Assembly: GCA_017477125.1 (NCBI GenBank)
Contig: JAFUXN010000083.1
Span: 1 to 64,000 of the forward strand
DNA length: 64,000 bases
DNA from: Selenomonadaceae bacterium
GTDB taxonomy: Bacteria; Bacillota; Negativicutes; Selenomonadales; Selenomonadaceae
Direction: 5' to 3'
The notes under the pieces were generated by a model. It did no database searches, was not told the DNA's origin, and was given only the letters and a program-made list of their open reading frames with translations. Below are positions 16,955 through 29,313 of this stretch, one piece after another. How positions within the stretch are numbered: position 1 is the first letter of the stretch; each line of letters starts with the position of its first letter. The translations under genes were made by a program, and so were the position numbers.

Positions 16955-19660
16955 TCACATGTCAAGCGTCTGCTGCTCCTGAGGTCGTTCCGCCTTCGCA
17001 CGCTCCTGCCTCAAGACCGTCAGGATCAGCTCCCACACCTCGACGATCCGCGCGTAACCCTGCGCCTCCTCCGTCCAATGCTTCTGATCCGTTATGTTAT
17101 ACATTCGATAGGACAGCCGTTTCACCGCATCCAACTTATCCCCGTGCTTGATCAACAAGTTCTTCACCGTGTACTCCACGCCCTCCTCGAGCAACCAGTA
17201 AACCGTTCTCTGCATCAACGACCACACGCAACTGCCCGCGTCCTCATCCGTCAGCTCCTCCCGATTGAGCAGTCGAACGATGCCGCGCCCCGACTCGATC
17301 ACTCGCGCATCGCGCAGCCTCGTCAACGACACGTTCTTGGCAGTCGACAACAGTTGCGCCGACCCGAATTTGATCTCGTCCCAACCCGTCTGCTGATACA
17401 GCGCCACGCAGAATTTCGATTCGTTGTCGAGCTCGGTATCTTGACTGTTGAGGAAGTCTTCGAGACCTTTGTTGATCAGCATCAACGCACTTCGAACGTC
17501 GATCAACCGTCCGTCGCCTCGACGCACCTCCGAATATCGAGAGTAGATTTCCATGCCGGGACCGATCGCCGCTTGCGACATGTCCACGGGCGACAAGTTT
17601 GCACTCTGCAGACGCTCGAGCTTCCCGCCCAACTCAAAGCTCAACTGTTGGAAGAAACGGTTGTAGCCGCAGGGCTCCTTGGGCGCGGGCGGCTTGCGAC
17701 ACACTATCACTATCGATGTCGACAGCGAATTTGTATCCATCGCGACTGATCTGGACATCATTTCAGTCCGAACGGGCCACGTCCCGACGATGATAAAGCC
17801 CGCGTCGATGATCGACCGCAACAAAGTCTCCCAACCCGCCGACAATCGATCGTCGTCAGCCTTGGCATCGTCCTGTTTATAAGCGTAGTAGATCGAGATC
17901 GGATAATCGACCGTCGACGCATCATAAATATTTTTGAGCGCCACACGCATGCCGTCCTCGAAAAACTTCCGCGCGGAGTCCTTGCCGCCATGTCGATAGG
18001 GATTGGAGATCAATTCTTCGTCCTTTGGAGGGCTCATTCTCATCAGCAGTCGCGGATAAATTTTTCGGATCGAGCGACGTAACCACACATAAAAAAAATC
18101 CGATAGGTCGGCATAGCTGACGTTATCATAATAGGGCGGATCGGTCGAAATGAGTACATTCTCCATCTTTATACCCTTCAACACATCCCCCTGATCAGCC
18201 GTCCCGATTATTTTTCTGTTGAAGGAATATGCTTCCGAACTCAACGTTCGGAGCATATTCTTTAAAAGGACATCGAGAGAACCGGAAGATGATGAAAAAG
18301 GATTGCCTTCAGCGAAATCCCAAACCATAGGGATTGATTGTCTGGCAAAGAGATCTACAGGACATTCGACATCCGCTCTCCAACGACCGAGTGAGTTACA
18401 GACATTGGCGAGTTTGTCAATGGCGAAGGCGAGGTAGGTGGTGACGGCATTGGCATATTCTTTATCGTCGGTATCAACAATGACTTCATCTCTGACGGTT
18501 GAGATCAGATCGCTGAAGGTCGTCAGCGCCGTCAACTGCCTGTTTGTAAAGAGTTGATGAAATTCATTGAAGCCATACAGAGAAACGTTTGCTCTCGCTT
18601 TGCCGCAAAGTTCTCCCTCGGGATAATCTTCGGGCTTGGGAACGTCGGCGGCTCTCACGTGCTCGTCGTTGGGCTCGAGATATATCCTGCCGCCCTTGCC
18701 CTCGGCAACGATCGCCATCAATCGAGTGCCCAACCGTCCCGCCTTGCCCGCCGCTCGTATGTGCTCAAACTTGATCACCGAGCCGCAGTGAATGCATTGC
18801 GCTCCCGACCGACTTATCGTCCCGTCGAACGCCTTGCCGCCCTTCTCGAGCTTCTCAACCTCAAACCTGAAATCGTTGCCTTCGATGATCGGGCGCACGC
18901 TGACGTTCTGCTTCTTCGACAGCACAAACGAATGCACCAGCGGCGTCGTGCAACCGCACACGGGATTATTGCATTGAACGGTGCGCGCCCAAATCCACGC
19001 GATCACCGTTGCCTGCCGACCGTCGACCGCAACCGTCGGGTACATCGAGCCGATCCGTTCTGCCGCCAATGCCTTCAGCCTTCGACCGTAATACTCGACA
19101 TCAACAGCGAGCCCTTGAGCGCCATGCCAATCGGTATCGTTGCCGAATGTCTCATGAGCGTTCGGATTGCGCGGAGGTTGATCCTTGAATCGCGCGGGCA
19201 GTTCGATCATCGACTTGTTGATCAGCACGGCGACGGGGTTGAGATCGGTGGCGTGGGCGTGCAGCCCCAACCGTTGAGCCTCGAGCGGGATCGTCCCGCC
19301 GCCCGCAAACGGATCGAGCACGTGCGGCAATGCGTCGCCGGCGCTCAACTTCATCTCCTTCATCGCTCGACCGAGCACTTCTGCGTTCGACGAGTTCTCC
19401 CATTGCACCAGCTCGACCATGAGCTTGAACAGTTGATCGCGCTTCTGCTCTTGGAGCTCAACGGTCGGATACAGATCGGGACGATCGAACGGGTCATCGA
19501 CGATCGACGCAAACAAAACGGCGCGAGCGGTTGCCAACGGACGTCGCGCCCACCATAAATGAAGCGTCGAAGGGTGTCCGTGGCGTATCGATTTCTCTCT
19601 TGCCGACGCCTTGTTAATCTCCTCCAGCGGGATCGCCGCCTCTATCAGTTTCCTCGCCAT
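16955..19660 (-). CDS. DUF1156 adenine-specific DNA methyltransferase
   Basis: The 901-aa protein matches the COG1743/DUF1156 family. The conserved N terminus (IPLEEINKASAREKSIRHGH, then LHLWWARRPLATARA) is followed by the SAM-binding motif VLDPFAGGGT (114-122), a probable zinc ribbon with paired cysteines in CNNPVCGC and CIHCGS, and the catalytic DPPYYDN motif at 507-513. Such enzymes are predicted to methylate DNA amino groups and mark self DNA in defence modules with DUF499 ATPases. The start at ATG 19660 is preceded by GGAGGAG at good distance; the upstream TTG would place the RBS inside the gene. It is first in the four-gene operon ending at 12971. No helicase, nuclease or DUF3780 gene is nearby, so the module is compact. 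Confidence 0.87.
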   Translation of the reverse strand: MARKLIEAAIPLEEINKASAREKSIRHGHPSTLHLWWARRPLATARAVLFASIVDDPFDRPDLYPTVELQEQKRDQLFKLMVELVQWENSSNAEVLGRAMKEMKLSAGDALPHVLDPFAGGGTIPLEAQRLGLHAHATDLNPVAVLINKSMIELPARFKDQPPRNPNAHETFGNDTDWHGAQGLAVDVEYYGRRLKALAAERIGSMYPTVAVDGRQATVIAWIWARTVQCNNPVCGCTTPLVHSFVLSKKQNVSVRPIIEGNDFRFEVEKLEKGGKAFDGTISRSGAQCIHCGSVIKFEHIRAAGKAGRLGTRLMAIVAEGKGGRIYLEPNDEHVRAADVPKPEDYPEGELCGKARANVSLYGFNEFHQLFTNRQLTALTTFSDLISTVRDEVIVDTDDKEYANAVTTYLAFAIDKLANVCNSLGRWRADVECPVDLFARQSIPMVWDFAEGNPFSSSSGSLDVLLKNMLRTLSSEAYSFNRKIIGTADQGDVLKGIKMENVLISTDPPYYDNVSYADLSDFFYVWLRRSIRKIYPRLLMRMSPPKDEELISNPYRHGGKDSARKFFEDGMRVALKNIYDASTVDYPISIYYAYKQDDAKADDDRLSAGWETLLRSIIDAGFIIVGTWPVRTEMMSRSVAMDTNSLSTSIVIVCRKPPAPKEPCGYNRFFQQLSFELGGKLERLQSANLSPVDMSQAAIGPGMEIYSRYSEVRRGDGRLIDVRSALMLINKGLEDFLNSQDTELDNESKFCVALYQQTGWDEIKFGSAQLLSTAKNVSLTRLRDARVIESGRGIVRLLNREELTDEDAGSCVWSLMQRTVYWLLEEGVEYTVKNLLIKHGDKLDAVKRLSYRMYNITDQKHWTEEAQGYARIVEVWELILTVLRQERAKAERPQEQQTLDM

Positions 19661-19744
19661 GCCATCACTCTCCTCCAAAAAAATTATCGCCCGCCGCCCG
19701 CCCTGCTGTTCAATCGTTGTAATGTCCCTTGCAGGATTTGATAA

Positions 19745-20269
19745 CTATGGTATCATTTTCGATTTTGTTCGGGTGAGAAGGTGGTATTCTCCATTGATCA
19801 ATGCCTCCATTTCTGCATCACTCACGACTATAGCATTGCCGGCGCGGATATCGGCTTCGCTCTCATCGAGCTCGACGAGGTACTTGGCGTTGTTGAAAGC
19901 CTTGAACGGCGACTTGGTCTTGATCTCCTCGACGAAGTAGTTCCACTCTTCGGGGGTGAGGTCAACGGTGTCGATGCCGGGCGACTTATCGCCGCACGGG
20001 ACGTAGGGATACTGAGGCGTTTCGAACTCGCGCGGCGGGTTGGTGATCTTGGTGAGGATTTTTGCTCGACGGAGTGCGTCCAATGGAGATTTTGTTTTGA
20101 GCTCCTCAACGAAGTAGTGCCACTGTTGGGGCGTGATAATGACGGTGTCGACGCCCGGGACTTTGGTAAAATCCTCGAGCTCCTTCTCGGTGACGGTGAT
20201 GAGCTTGCTGCCCTCGACGGGCTGCTCGACGTTCTCGATCGGTTGATTGTTCATTACGTTCGGTTTCAT
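19745..20269 (-). CDS. Unknown protein with an internal duplication
   Basis: I do not recognise this 174-aa protein. It contains two copies of a unit of about 35 residues: PGVDTVIITPQQWHYFVEEL with KTKSPLDALRRAKIL, and PGIDTVDLTPEEWNYFVEEI with KTKSPFKAFNNAKYL, near residues 38-72 and 96-130. There is no signal peptide or membrane segment. AGGAGG stands well placed before ATG 20269. It lies 84 bp upstream of the DUF1156 gene and 32 bp downstream of a RelE-like gene, all on the minus strand, so it may belong to the defence operon or to the toxin-antitoxin locus. Its acidic, Trp-containing repeats could be protein-binding modules, but that is a guess. Confidence 0.65.
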   Translation of the reverse strand: MKPNVMNNQPIENVEQPVEGSKLITVTEKELEDFTKVPGVDTVIITPQQWHYFVEELKTKSPLDALRRAKILTKITNPPREFETPQYPYVPCGDKSPGIDTVDLTPEEWNYFVEEIKTKSPFKAFNNAKYLVELDESEADIRAGNAIVVSDAEMEALINGEYHLLTRTKSKMIP

Positions 20270-20301
20270 GTTGATATCCTCCTGAAAAAATTATTTCACC
20301 C

Positions 20302-20580
20302 TCAAATATAACCGTGTTTTGCCAAACGTTGTTCGGCATCTATATAAACTTCATCGTCCGCGCGCATTCCTACAATGACAACAATCATCTTTGTTTCGAT
20401 TCTGACCAAACGATAGACAATGCGGATTCCCGAAGCCTTAAGTTTGATCTTAAAATTGCCGGCGAGTTTGCCTCCGAGAGGATGCCCGTAACCTCCTTCT
20501 GTGGTTGGCAACGGATTTTGACTGACCTTATCTATTGCCTTGTTGACTTGAGCAATCTGACTGCCGTCGAGGTTTTTCAT
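20302..20580 (-). CDS. RelE/ParE-type toxin
   Basis: The 92-aa protein has the pattern of RelE-superfamily mRNA interferases: a helical N terminus (QIAQVNKAIDKVSQNP), a central KLAGNFKIKLKASGIRIVYRLVR strand pair with conserved basic residues, and a final strand ending in VGMRADDEVYIDAEQRL. These toxins cut mRNA on ribosomes when their labile antitoxin is lost. The gene follows a putative antitoxin gene by 38 bp on the same strand, antitoxin first as usual. AAGGAC precedes the ATG. The pair sits upstream of the DUF1156 cassette, a common place for such modules. Confidence 0.8.
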   Translation of the reverse strand: MKNLDGSQIAQVNKAIDKVSQNPLPTTEGGYGHPLGGKLAGNFKIKLKASGIRIVYRLVRIETKMIVVIVGMRADDEVYIDAEQRLAKHGYI

Positions 20581-20618
20581 GTCCTTTTTGACCTCGGAAA
20601 AGAATTCTACTGCTCAAC

Positions 20619-20930
20619 TCATTCGATTTCAACGTCTCCGACCGCATCTAAATCCGATTGTTTAACTCCGAGCTCCTTGAAAAACTTCTCGGCAGGGATC
20701 AGTTTGTTTGAATCAAGAGTAGCCCAACGTTCTTGCGCGATTTCCGACAGACGTTCGTCTTCGATGAGTTCGACAAGTGCTTCGTGCATGGCGGCAGTTA
20801 TGACGACAAACTTAGTCTTATCGACTTCGACAGCCGCCGGTCGATTGGTACGTTTAGCGATGTCAAACGCCGCCCTGACTTCGTTGAGATCGAAATCTTC
20901 ATCATCAACGGGTTGCATGATCGGTTGCAT
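20619..20930 (-). CDS. Antitoxin of the RelE-type pair (Phd-like)
   Basis: The 103-aa acidic product sits directly upstream of the RelE-like toxin and has the layout of a prevent-host-death type antitoxin: a short beta region with RPAAVEVDKTKFVVITAAMHEAL (cut here for length by its core VVITAAMHEAL) followed by helices rich in Glu and Leu that would wrap the toxin. It likely represses its own operon as well. A strong GAGGAGGA lies seven bases before ATG 20930. The gene starts 17 bp after the cupin gene's stop, so the three may be co-transcribed. The antitoxin assignment rests mostly on position and general pattern. Confidence 0.65.
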   Translation of the reverse strand: MQPIMQPVDDEDFDLNEVRAAFDIAKRTNRPAAVEVDKTKFVVITAAMHEALVELIEDERLSEIAQERWATLDSNKLIPAEKFFKELGVKQSDLDAVGDVEIE

Positions 20931-20947
20931 GCTGATGTCCTCCTCAA

Positions 20948-21475
20948 TTATTTCAACGACGCGTAGAAAGTTTCATCGACGGGCTCAAGCCACTCGGTAG
21001 TGACCTCGTCGCCGACCTGCATGATCGAAAGATGTTGCATCAAAGTGCCCGGCGCCGCCCCATGCCAATGCTTCACGCCCTCGGGGATCGTCGCGACCAC
21101 GCCCGGGATCAGTTCCTGCGGCTCCTCGCCCCACAGTTGATAATACCCGCGCCCCGACTCGGGAACCAGTATCTGACACGACCCATGATGAATGTGCCAG
21201 AAGGTGTGCGCACCGCGCGTGAAGGTCACGTTGCCGACCGAGATCGAATCATGGGCAAGCGGCGCATAGAAGGTGCGCCCCGTAAAATATTTTTCGTAGG
21301 CGACGTTCGGCTTGCCGATCGGATAAATCGTTCCGAGCTTCTGCTTCTTGAGCTGCTTCTCAACTTGCTCGACGGGCGGATAATCGGAATCGGCAGCGCT
21401 CGCCGTCGAACTCAAATTCATCAGCCCCAAGCTCGCAACCGCCAAACCGATCGCCATGATCTTCTTCAACTTCAT
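20948..21475 (-). CDS. Secreted cupin-domain protein
   Basis: The 175-aa product has a clear signal peptide (MKLKKIMAIGLAVASLGLMN, with a probable cut after ASA) and a single cupin barrel. The metal-binding motif is visible as HTFWHIHHG with a downstream acidic/Tyr position and a second half containing GVKHWHGAAP. These patterns fit cupins related to carboxymuconolactone-decarboxylase-associated proteins, of unknown substrate. It would act in the periplasm. The gene diverges from the atp operon across a gap of 111 bp. A TATAAT-like box (reverse strand, 21511-21516) lies upstream of its start. Confidence 0.8.
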   Translation of the reverse strand: MKLKKIMAIGLAVASLGLMNLSSTASAADSDYPPVEQVEKQLKKQKLGTIYPIGKPNVAYEKYFTGRTFYAPLAHDSISVGNVTFTRGAHTFWHIHHGSCQILVPESGRGYYQLWGEEPQELIPGVVATIPEGVKHWHGAAPGTLMQHLSIMQVGDEVTTEWLEPVDETFYASLK

Positions 21476-21586
21476 TTCGGATCGCTCCTCGCAAAAAATA
21501 TTTTTCTCCTATTATAAGTCACCGCGGCGTCGACGGCTACAATTTTTTTGAAGGGATTTTCATTTCGATGTCGAAAGGCGATCTTT

Positions 21587-21982
21587 ATGAGAGACATAAT
21601 CCTGACGTCATTCAGACGGGTGAAGAAATTTTTGGCAGCAGTGAGTCTGCTGATGGTGATAAACTTGACGGCGAACGGGCGTGCGGATCTGCTCGGCGCA
21701 GTGCTCATCGGCTACGTGTTGGCGGCGTTTTATATTGCGTCGACGGCGATGAGGCTCGAATCGATCTCAACGCTCAATCAATCGGCAGCGAAACGTCGAT
21801 GGCTGATCGGTCTGGCGCTTCGATTGCTGATGGTGTTCGTCGTGTTTAATGTCGCCGTGCATTTGTCAACGGAAATCTTCTTCACCTCCGCGCTGAGCTT
21901 CCTGCTCTTCTACGGCGCCGCATTGCTCGGACTGATCATGACCTCGTACCGCCAAAAGCTCTTCGACGACGACAAAGATTGA
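21587..21982 (+). CDS. atpI: ATP synthase protein I
   Basis: AtpI is a small membrane protein encoded ahead of the F0 genes and thought to help assemble the c-ring. The 131-aa product shows four hydrophobic helices (FLAAVSLLMVINL, LLGAVLIGYVLAAFY, LLMVFVVFNVAV, ALSFLLFYGAALLGL) and a charged tail, the usual AtpI layout. I chose ATG 21587, which follows GAAAGGCG; an in-frame ATG at 21548 would add an unlikely basic stretch. It starts the operon, 33 bp before atpB. The family is poorly conserved, so position and topology carry most of the assignment. Confidence 0.85.
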   Translation: MRDIILTSFRRVKKFLAAVSLLMVINLTANGRADLLGAVLIGYVLAAFYIASTAMRLESISTLNQSAAKRRWLIGLALRLLMVFVVFNVAVHLSTEIFFTSALSFLLFYGAALLGLIMTSYRQKLFDDDKD

Positions 21983-22015
21983 TCTCTCGAGTTTGATCGG
22001 AAGGGAGGTGATTAT

Positions 22016-22687
22016 ATGCATGAAGTTGGCGTGCGCGAAACCGTGCATTGGTTTGGTTTGACGTTCAACATAGAGACACTGCACATGACGTGGCTCACAA
22101 TGATCATCGTCGGAGTGATCGCCTGCCTCGCCGTTCGAAACTTGAAAGCGGTACCGACGGGCTGGCAGAACTTTGTCGAGATGGTGATCATGTGGCTGCA
22201 CGATCAGATCGATGCGATGATGGGCTCGAGAGGACGCTTCCTCGCTCCGTTCATCGTAACCTTATTCTTGTTCATACTGACGTCAAACCTGTTGGGATTG
22301 GTGCCGACGATGGCATCACCGACGAATGATCTCAACACGACGCTCGGGCTCGCGCTGCTGGTGATCGTCATGGTTCACGTGCTCGGGCTCTACTTCAAGG
22401 GCACACATTACATCGCGCACTTCTTCCAACCGGTGCCGGTGTTCGTCATCATCAACGCGATCGAGGAGATCGCAAAACCAATCACGCTTGCCTTCCGTCT
22501 ATTCGGAAACATCTTGGCGGGCGAAATATTAATCATCGTGCTGCTGAAGCTCATGCCGATCTGGATGCCGATACCGTCAGTGCTGTGGTTGGCGTTCAGT
22601 ATATTTATCGGCGGAGTGCAGGCAGTTATTTTTACGATGTTATCAACGGCGTATCTCGCGAATGCGATCAAGGAATCCAATGAATAA
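22016..22687 (+). CDS. atpB: ATP synthase F0 subunit a
   Basis: Subunit a forms the proton half-channels beside the c-ring. The 223-aa protein has the expected five to six helices, with the essential arginine in ITLAFRLFGNILAGE and the family marker SNLLGLVP. A strong GGAGG lies before the ATG. It follows atpI and precedes atpE by 21 bp, the standard order. Length is typical of Firmicutes. No unusual residues were noted around the arginine helix. Confidence 0.96.
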   Translation: MHEVGVRETVHWFGLTFNIETLHMTWLTMIIVGVIACLAVRNLKAVPTGWQNFVEMVIMWLHDQIDAMMGSRGRFLAPFIVTLFLFILTSNLLGLVPTMASPTNDLNTTLGLALLVIVMVHVLGLYFKGTHYIAHFFQPVPVFVIINAIEEIAKPITLAFRLFGNILAGEILIIVLLKLMPIWMPIPSVLWLAFSIFIGGVQAVIFTMLSTAYLANAIKESNE

Positions 22688-22708
22688 AATTTTAGGAGGC
22701 AATTGATA

Positions 22709-22960
22709 ATGGAACATGCAATCATGGCAGCGGCAGCATTGCTCGGCGCAGGAATTACGATGGGACTGGCAGCAATCGGAGCGGGCGTCGGCGACGGACT
22801 CGTTACGAGCAAATTCATCGACGGCATCACGCGTCAGCCGGAAGCGAAGAACACTCTGTTCACGAACACGCTGATCTCGGTCGGTCTGATTGAGGCAATG
22901 GCGATCATCGCGACGGTCGTTGCGCTCATCATGCTCTACGCCAACCCGTTGATCGGATAA
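22709..22960 (+). CDS. atpE: ATP synthase F0 subunit c
   Basis: The 83-aa hairpin protein forms the rotor ring. Helix 1 carries GLAAIGAGVGDG, the loop RQPEA is canonical, and the ion-binding carboxylate E62 lies in LIEAMAI of helix 2. Compared with Na+-translocating c subunits, the glutamine of the GxGQG position is replaced by D29, and the Ser/Thr after the glutamate are A63 and M64, so the Na+ signature is absent and proton coupling is more likely. AGGAGG precedes ATG 22709. A TTG six bases upstream is in frame but too close to the RBS. Confidence 0.95.
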   Translation: MEHAIMAAAALLGAGITMGLAAIGAGVGDGLVTSKFIDGITRQPEAKNTLFTNTLISVGLIEAMAIIATVVALIMLYANPLIG

Positions 22961-23000
22961 ATTTCTATCGACGTATGCTCATTAAGAGAGGTGAGACACT

Positions 23001-23504
23001 TTGATAGAGATCAATGCGACGATCCTGGCGCAGATTCTCAACTTTGTGATCCTGGTGATCTTCTTGCGTGCGGTGGCGTATAAGCCGGTGTGTCGACTGC
23101 TCGAACAGCGCTCGCAAAAAATCCAAAGCGACATCAACAAGGCGGAAGCAGATCGTCGGGAGGCGCAAGAGACGTTGGCGCAGTATCGTCAGAAACTGCA
23201 GGAGGCGAACGTTCGGGCGCAAGAGATCATCGATAATGCGGAGAAGACCGCTCGCGACGCGCACGACGCCAAAGTTCTCGAGACGAAACGAGACGTTGAG
23301 CAGATCAAGAAGACGGCGCAGGAGGAAATCCAACGCGAACGCAATCAAGCGATGGAGCAGATGAGGTCTGAAGTAGTGGCGCTGAGTTTGCTCGCGGCGG
23401 GCAAAGTGATCGGCAAGAGCATCGACAACAAGGAGAACGAGCGGCTCATCAACGACTTCATCAATCAGCTCGACAAAGAAAAGCTCGGTGATCTGTCATG
23501 CTGA
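23001..23504 (+). CDS. atpF: ATP synthase F0 subunit b
   Basis: Subunit b is the peripheral stator: a single N-terminal membrane helix (ILAQILNFVILVIFLRAVAY) and a long charged coiled coil reaching the delta subunit. The 167-aa product fits this throughout, with heptad-like Ala/Arg/Glu repeats from about residue 35 to 130. Translation appears to start at TTG 23001 with GAGAGGTGA upstream; the next in-frame ATG would remove the membrane helix. Its end overlaps the start of atpH by 7 bp, so the two are translationally coupled. Confidence 0.94.
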   Translation: MIEINATILAQILNFVILVIFLRAVAYKPVCRLLEQRSQKIQSDINKAEADRREAQETLAQYRQKLQEANVRAQEIIDNAEKTARDAHDAKVLETKRDVEQIKKTAQEEIQRERNQAMEQMRSEVVALSLLAAGKVIGKSIDNKENERLINDFINQLDKEKLGDLSC

Positions 23505-24043
23505 ACTTGCAATTGGCGTTGAAGTATTCGACGGCGATATTCGAGATCGCCAAGGAAGAAGGCAAGCTGGTGCCGTACGGCGAGGAGCTGGCGACGGTTC
23601 GCAACGAACTGTTCAGCGTGCCGGAGGCTCGCTCGTTCTTCCAAAATCCGAACGTGTTGCCGGTTGCCAAGAAGGAGCTCATCACGAAATGTTTCAAGGG
23701 TGAGCTGTCGCCGATCGTGTTCAATTTCCTGATGCTGTTGGTCGACAAGAGACGCATGGGAATATTTGAGGCGATCGAGGACGAGTATCGGCGGCTGTCG
23801 AATCGGGAGCGCGGGATATTGATCGCGGACGTGACGACGGCGCGCCCGTTGACGAAGGGTCAGCAGACGAAACTTCAAAAGAAACTCGAATCGCTCAGCG
23901 GCAAGAAGATCCAATTCCGTCTGCACCGGGACGAGGAGATAATCGGCGGAGTGATCGTCAAGATCGGAGACAAGAGGATCGACGGCAGTGTGCGCGGACG
24001 GCTTGAGGCGCTGCGTTCTCAACTGGCGTTTGGTGAGCGATAA
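23498..24043 (+). CDS. atpH: ATP synthase F1 subunit delta
   Basis: Subunit delta links the b stalk to the top of the alpha3beta3 head. The 181-aa protein begins LALKYSTAIFEIAKEEG, the conserved N-terminal helix pair, and ends with the family C-terminal strand and helix (GGVIVKIGDKRIDGSVRGRL). Its length is typical. The ATG overlaps the atpF stop region by 7 bp, and atpA follows after 25 bp with a GAGAGGTGA leader. Confidence 0.95.
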   Translation: MLNLQLALKYSTAIFEIAKEEGKLVPYGEELATVRNELFSVPEARSFFQNPNVLPVAKKELITKCFKGELSPIVFNFLMLLVDKRRMGIFEAIEDEYRRLSNRERGILIADVTTARPLTKGQQTKLQKKLESLSGKKIQFRLHRDEEIIGGVIVKIGDKRIDGSVRGRLEALRSQLAFGER

Positions 24044-24068
24044 CCATCAAGAGAGGTGAAAACCTTAC

Positions 24069-25610
<1,542 letters not shown>

Positions 25611-25624
25611 GGCGGTGAATTGAC

Positions 25625-27917
<2,293 letters not shown>

Positions 27918-27935
27918 CTGAAGGGAGCGATATAA

Positions 27936-28370
27936 ATGGCGACCATTCGACTTGAGGTAGTCTCGCCGGATCGACAGGTATGCGATCGAGAGATCGGAAT
28001 GTTGATCGTAAGGTCGACGGGCGGCGAGTTGGGAATACTGCCGCGGCATGCTCCGTTGGTGACGGGCTTGGTTCCGCACGTGATGAGGATCAAGAAGGGG
28101 CCGGGCAGCGGCGAAGAAGAAGTGATGGCGATCGGCGGCGGCTTCATGGAAGTGACGCCGGAGAAGATCACGGTGCTGGCGTCGGCGGCGGAGGAGCCGC
28201 AAGAAATTGACGTGGCTCGAGCGCAAGCGGCGTATCAGAGAGCGAAGCAGAGGATCGAGGCGTACAAGACGGCGCCGAAGGATTCAGCGAGCATCGACAT
28301 AGATCGGGCGCAGTTGGCGTTGGCGCGAGCGATGGCTCGTCTGTCGGCGACGAAGAATCCGATCGCTTGA
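27936..28370 (+). CDS. atpC: ATP synthase F1 subunit epsilon
   Basis: Epsilon couples gamma to the c-ring and can inhibit ATP hydrolysis with its C-terminal helices. The 144-aa product has the beta-sandwich domain (VVSPDRQV, GELGILPRHAPLVTGL) and a helical C terminus rich in Ala and Arg, as in the full-length form. GGGAGCG precedes the ATG. It is the last gene of the operon and is followed by a clear intrinsic terminator at 28397. Confidence 0.96.
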   Translation: MATIRLEVVSPDRQVCDREIGMLIVRSTGGELGILPRHAPLVTGLVPHVMRIKKGPGSGEEEVMAIGGGFMEVTPEKITVLASAAEEPQEIDVARAQAAYQRAKQRIEAYKTAPKDSASIDIDRAQLALARAMARLSATKNPIA

Positions 28371-28396
28371 ACGATAATATCAACGGCAATTAAAAG

Positions 28397-28427
28397 AGCC
28401 GTCGGCGTGAAAACCGGCGGCTTTTTT
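28397..28427 (+). terminator. Terminator of the atp operon
   Basis: AGCCGTCGG and CCGGCGGCT form a 9-bp stem (one G-T pair) around a short loop, followed by TTTTTT, 26 bp after the atpC stop. The A-rich left side makes it usable from the convergent gene at 28468 as well. Confidence 0.85.
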
Positions 28428-28467
28428 GGTTGATGATGTTTCGATTGATTGATGGTCGATGAGAAAT

Positions 28468-29298
28468 TTATTTGGCGATGGCTTTGAAGGCGGCGGCTTG
28501 AGCGGTCATGCCGCGCTCGGACGCAAGACGCTCGATAGACGAGGCGCCGAAGAATCCGTCGATCTCCGGAACGTTCTTGATCACGTACGCCGCATCTTCG
28601 GGATCGGCGATCGGTCCGCCGTGGCAGATAACCATGATGTCATTGCGAACCTCGCGCCCCGCTTTGATGATCGCTCTGATCTTCTCACAGCAGTCGTCGA
28701 GAGTTACGGCGGTCTCTGCTCCAATCGAGCCCTTCGTCGTCAAGCCCATATGCGCCACAAGAATATCGGCGCCCGCTTCTGCCATCGCACGCCCCTGCTC
28801 GGGATCAAACACGTAAGGGCACGTCAACATGTCAAGCTCATGAGCCGTCCGAATCATGTCGACCTCGAGCCCGTAGCCCATGCCCGTCTCCTCGAGATTG
28901 GCGCGGAACTTGCCGTCGATCAAGCCGACCGTCGGGAAGTTCTGCACGCCGTTGAAGCCCTGCTCCTTCAATTGCTTGAGGAATATCTCCATCACACGGA
29001 AGGGATCGGTGCCGCACACGCCCGCCAGTACCGGCGTCTTCTTGACGATCGGCAGAACCTCTTGACCCATCTCTTGCACGATCTTGTTGGCGTCGCCGTA
29101 CGCAAGCAAGCCCGACAGAGAACCGCGTCCCGCCATCCGAAACCGCCCCGAGTTGTAGATGATGAGCATGTCGACGCCCGCCTTCTCACTGCACTTGGCG
29201 GTGATGCCCGTGCCCGCGCCCACGCCGACGAGGATTTTGCCCGCCGCCACCTGCGCACGGAAGTCGTCCATGATTTGCGCTCTGGTCTTCTTCAACAT
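28468..29298 (-). CDS. TIM-barrel protein of the PEP hydrolase-like family
   Basis: The 276-aa product matches the PF09370 TIM-barrel family (PEP hydrolase-like, also called TIM-barrel signal transduction protein): [53 protein letters not shown] and [15 protein letters not shown]. In plants the equivalent domain is fused to the UPF0261 domain in the Tm-1 resistance protein. Here the UPF0261 partner is the adjacent gene upstream, 15 bp away. The true reaction is not established. ATG 29298 has GGAGG upstream, better than an in-frame codon at 29313. Confidence 0.85.
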   Translation of the reverse strand: MLKKTRAQIMDDFRAQVAAGKILVGVGAGTGITAKCSEKAGVDMLIIYNSGRFRMAGRGSLSGLLAYGDANKIVQEMGQEVLPIVKKTPVLAGVCGTDPFRVMEIFLKQLKEQGFNGVQNFPTVGLIDGKFRANLEETGMGYGLEVDMIRTAHELDMLTCPYVFDPEQGRAMAEAGADILVAHMGLTTKGSIGAETAVTLDDCCEKIRAIIKAGREVRNDIMVICHGGPIADPEDAAYVIKNVPEIDGFFGASSIERLASERGMTAQAAAFKAIAK

Positions 29299-29313
29299 TA
29301 CAATCGCCTCCAA

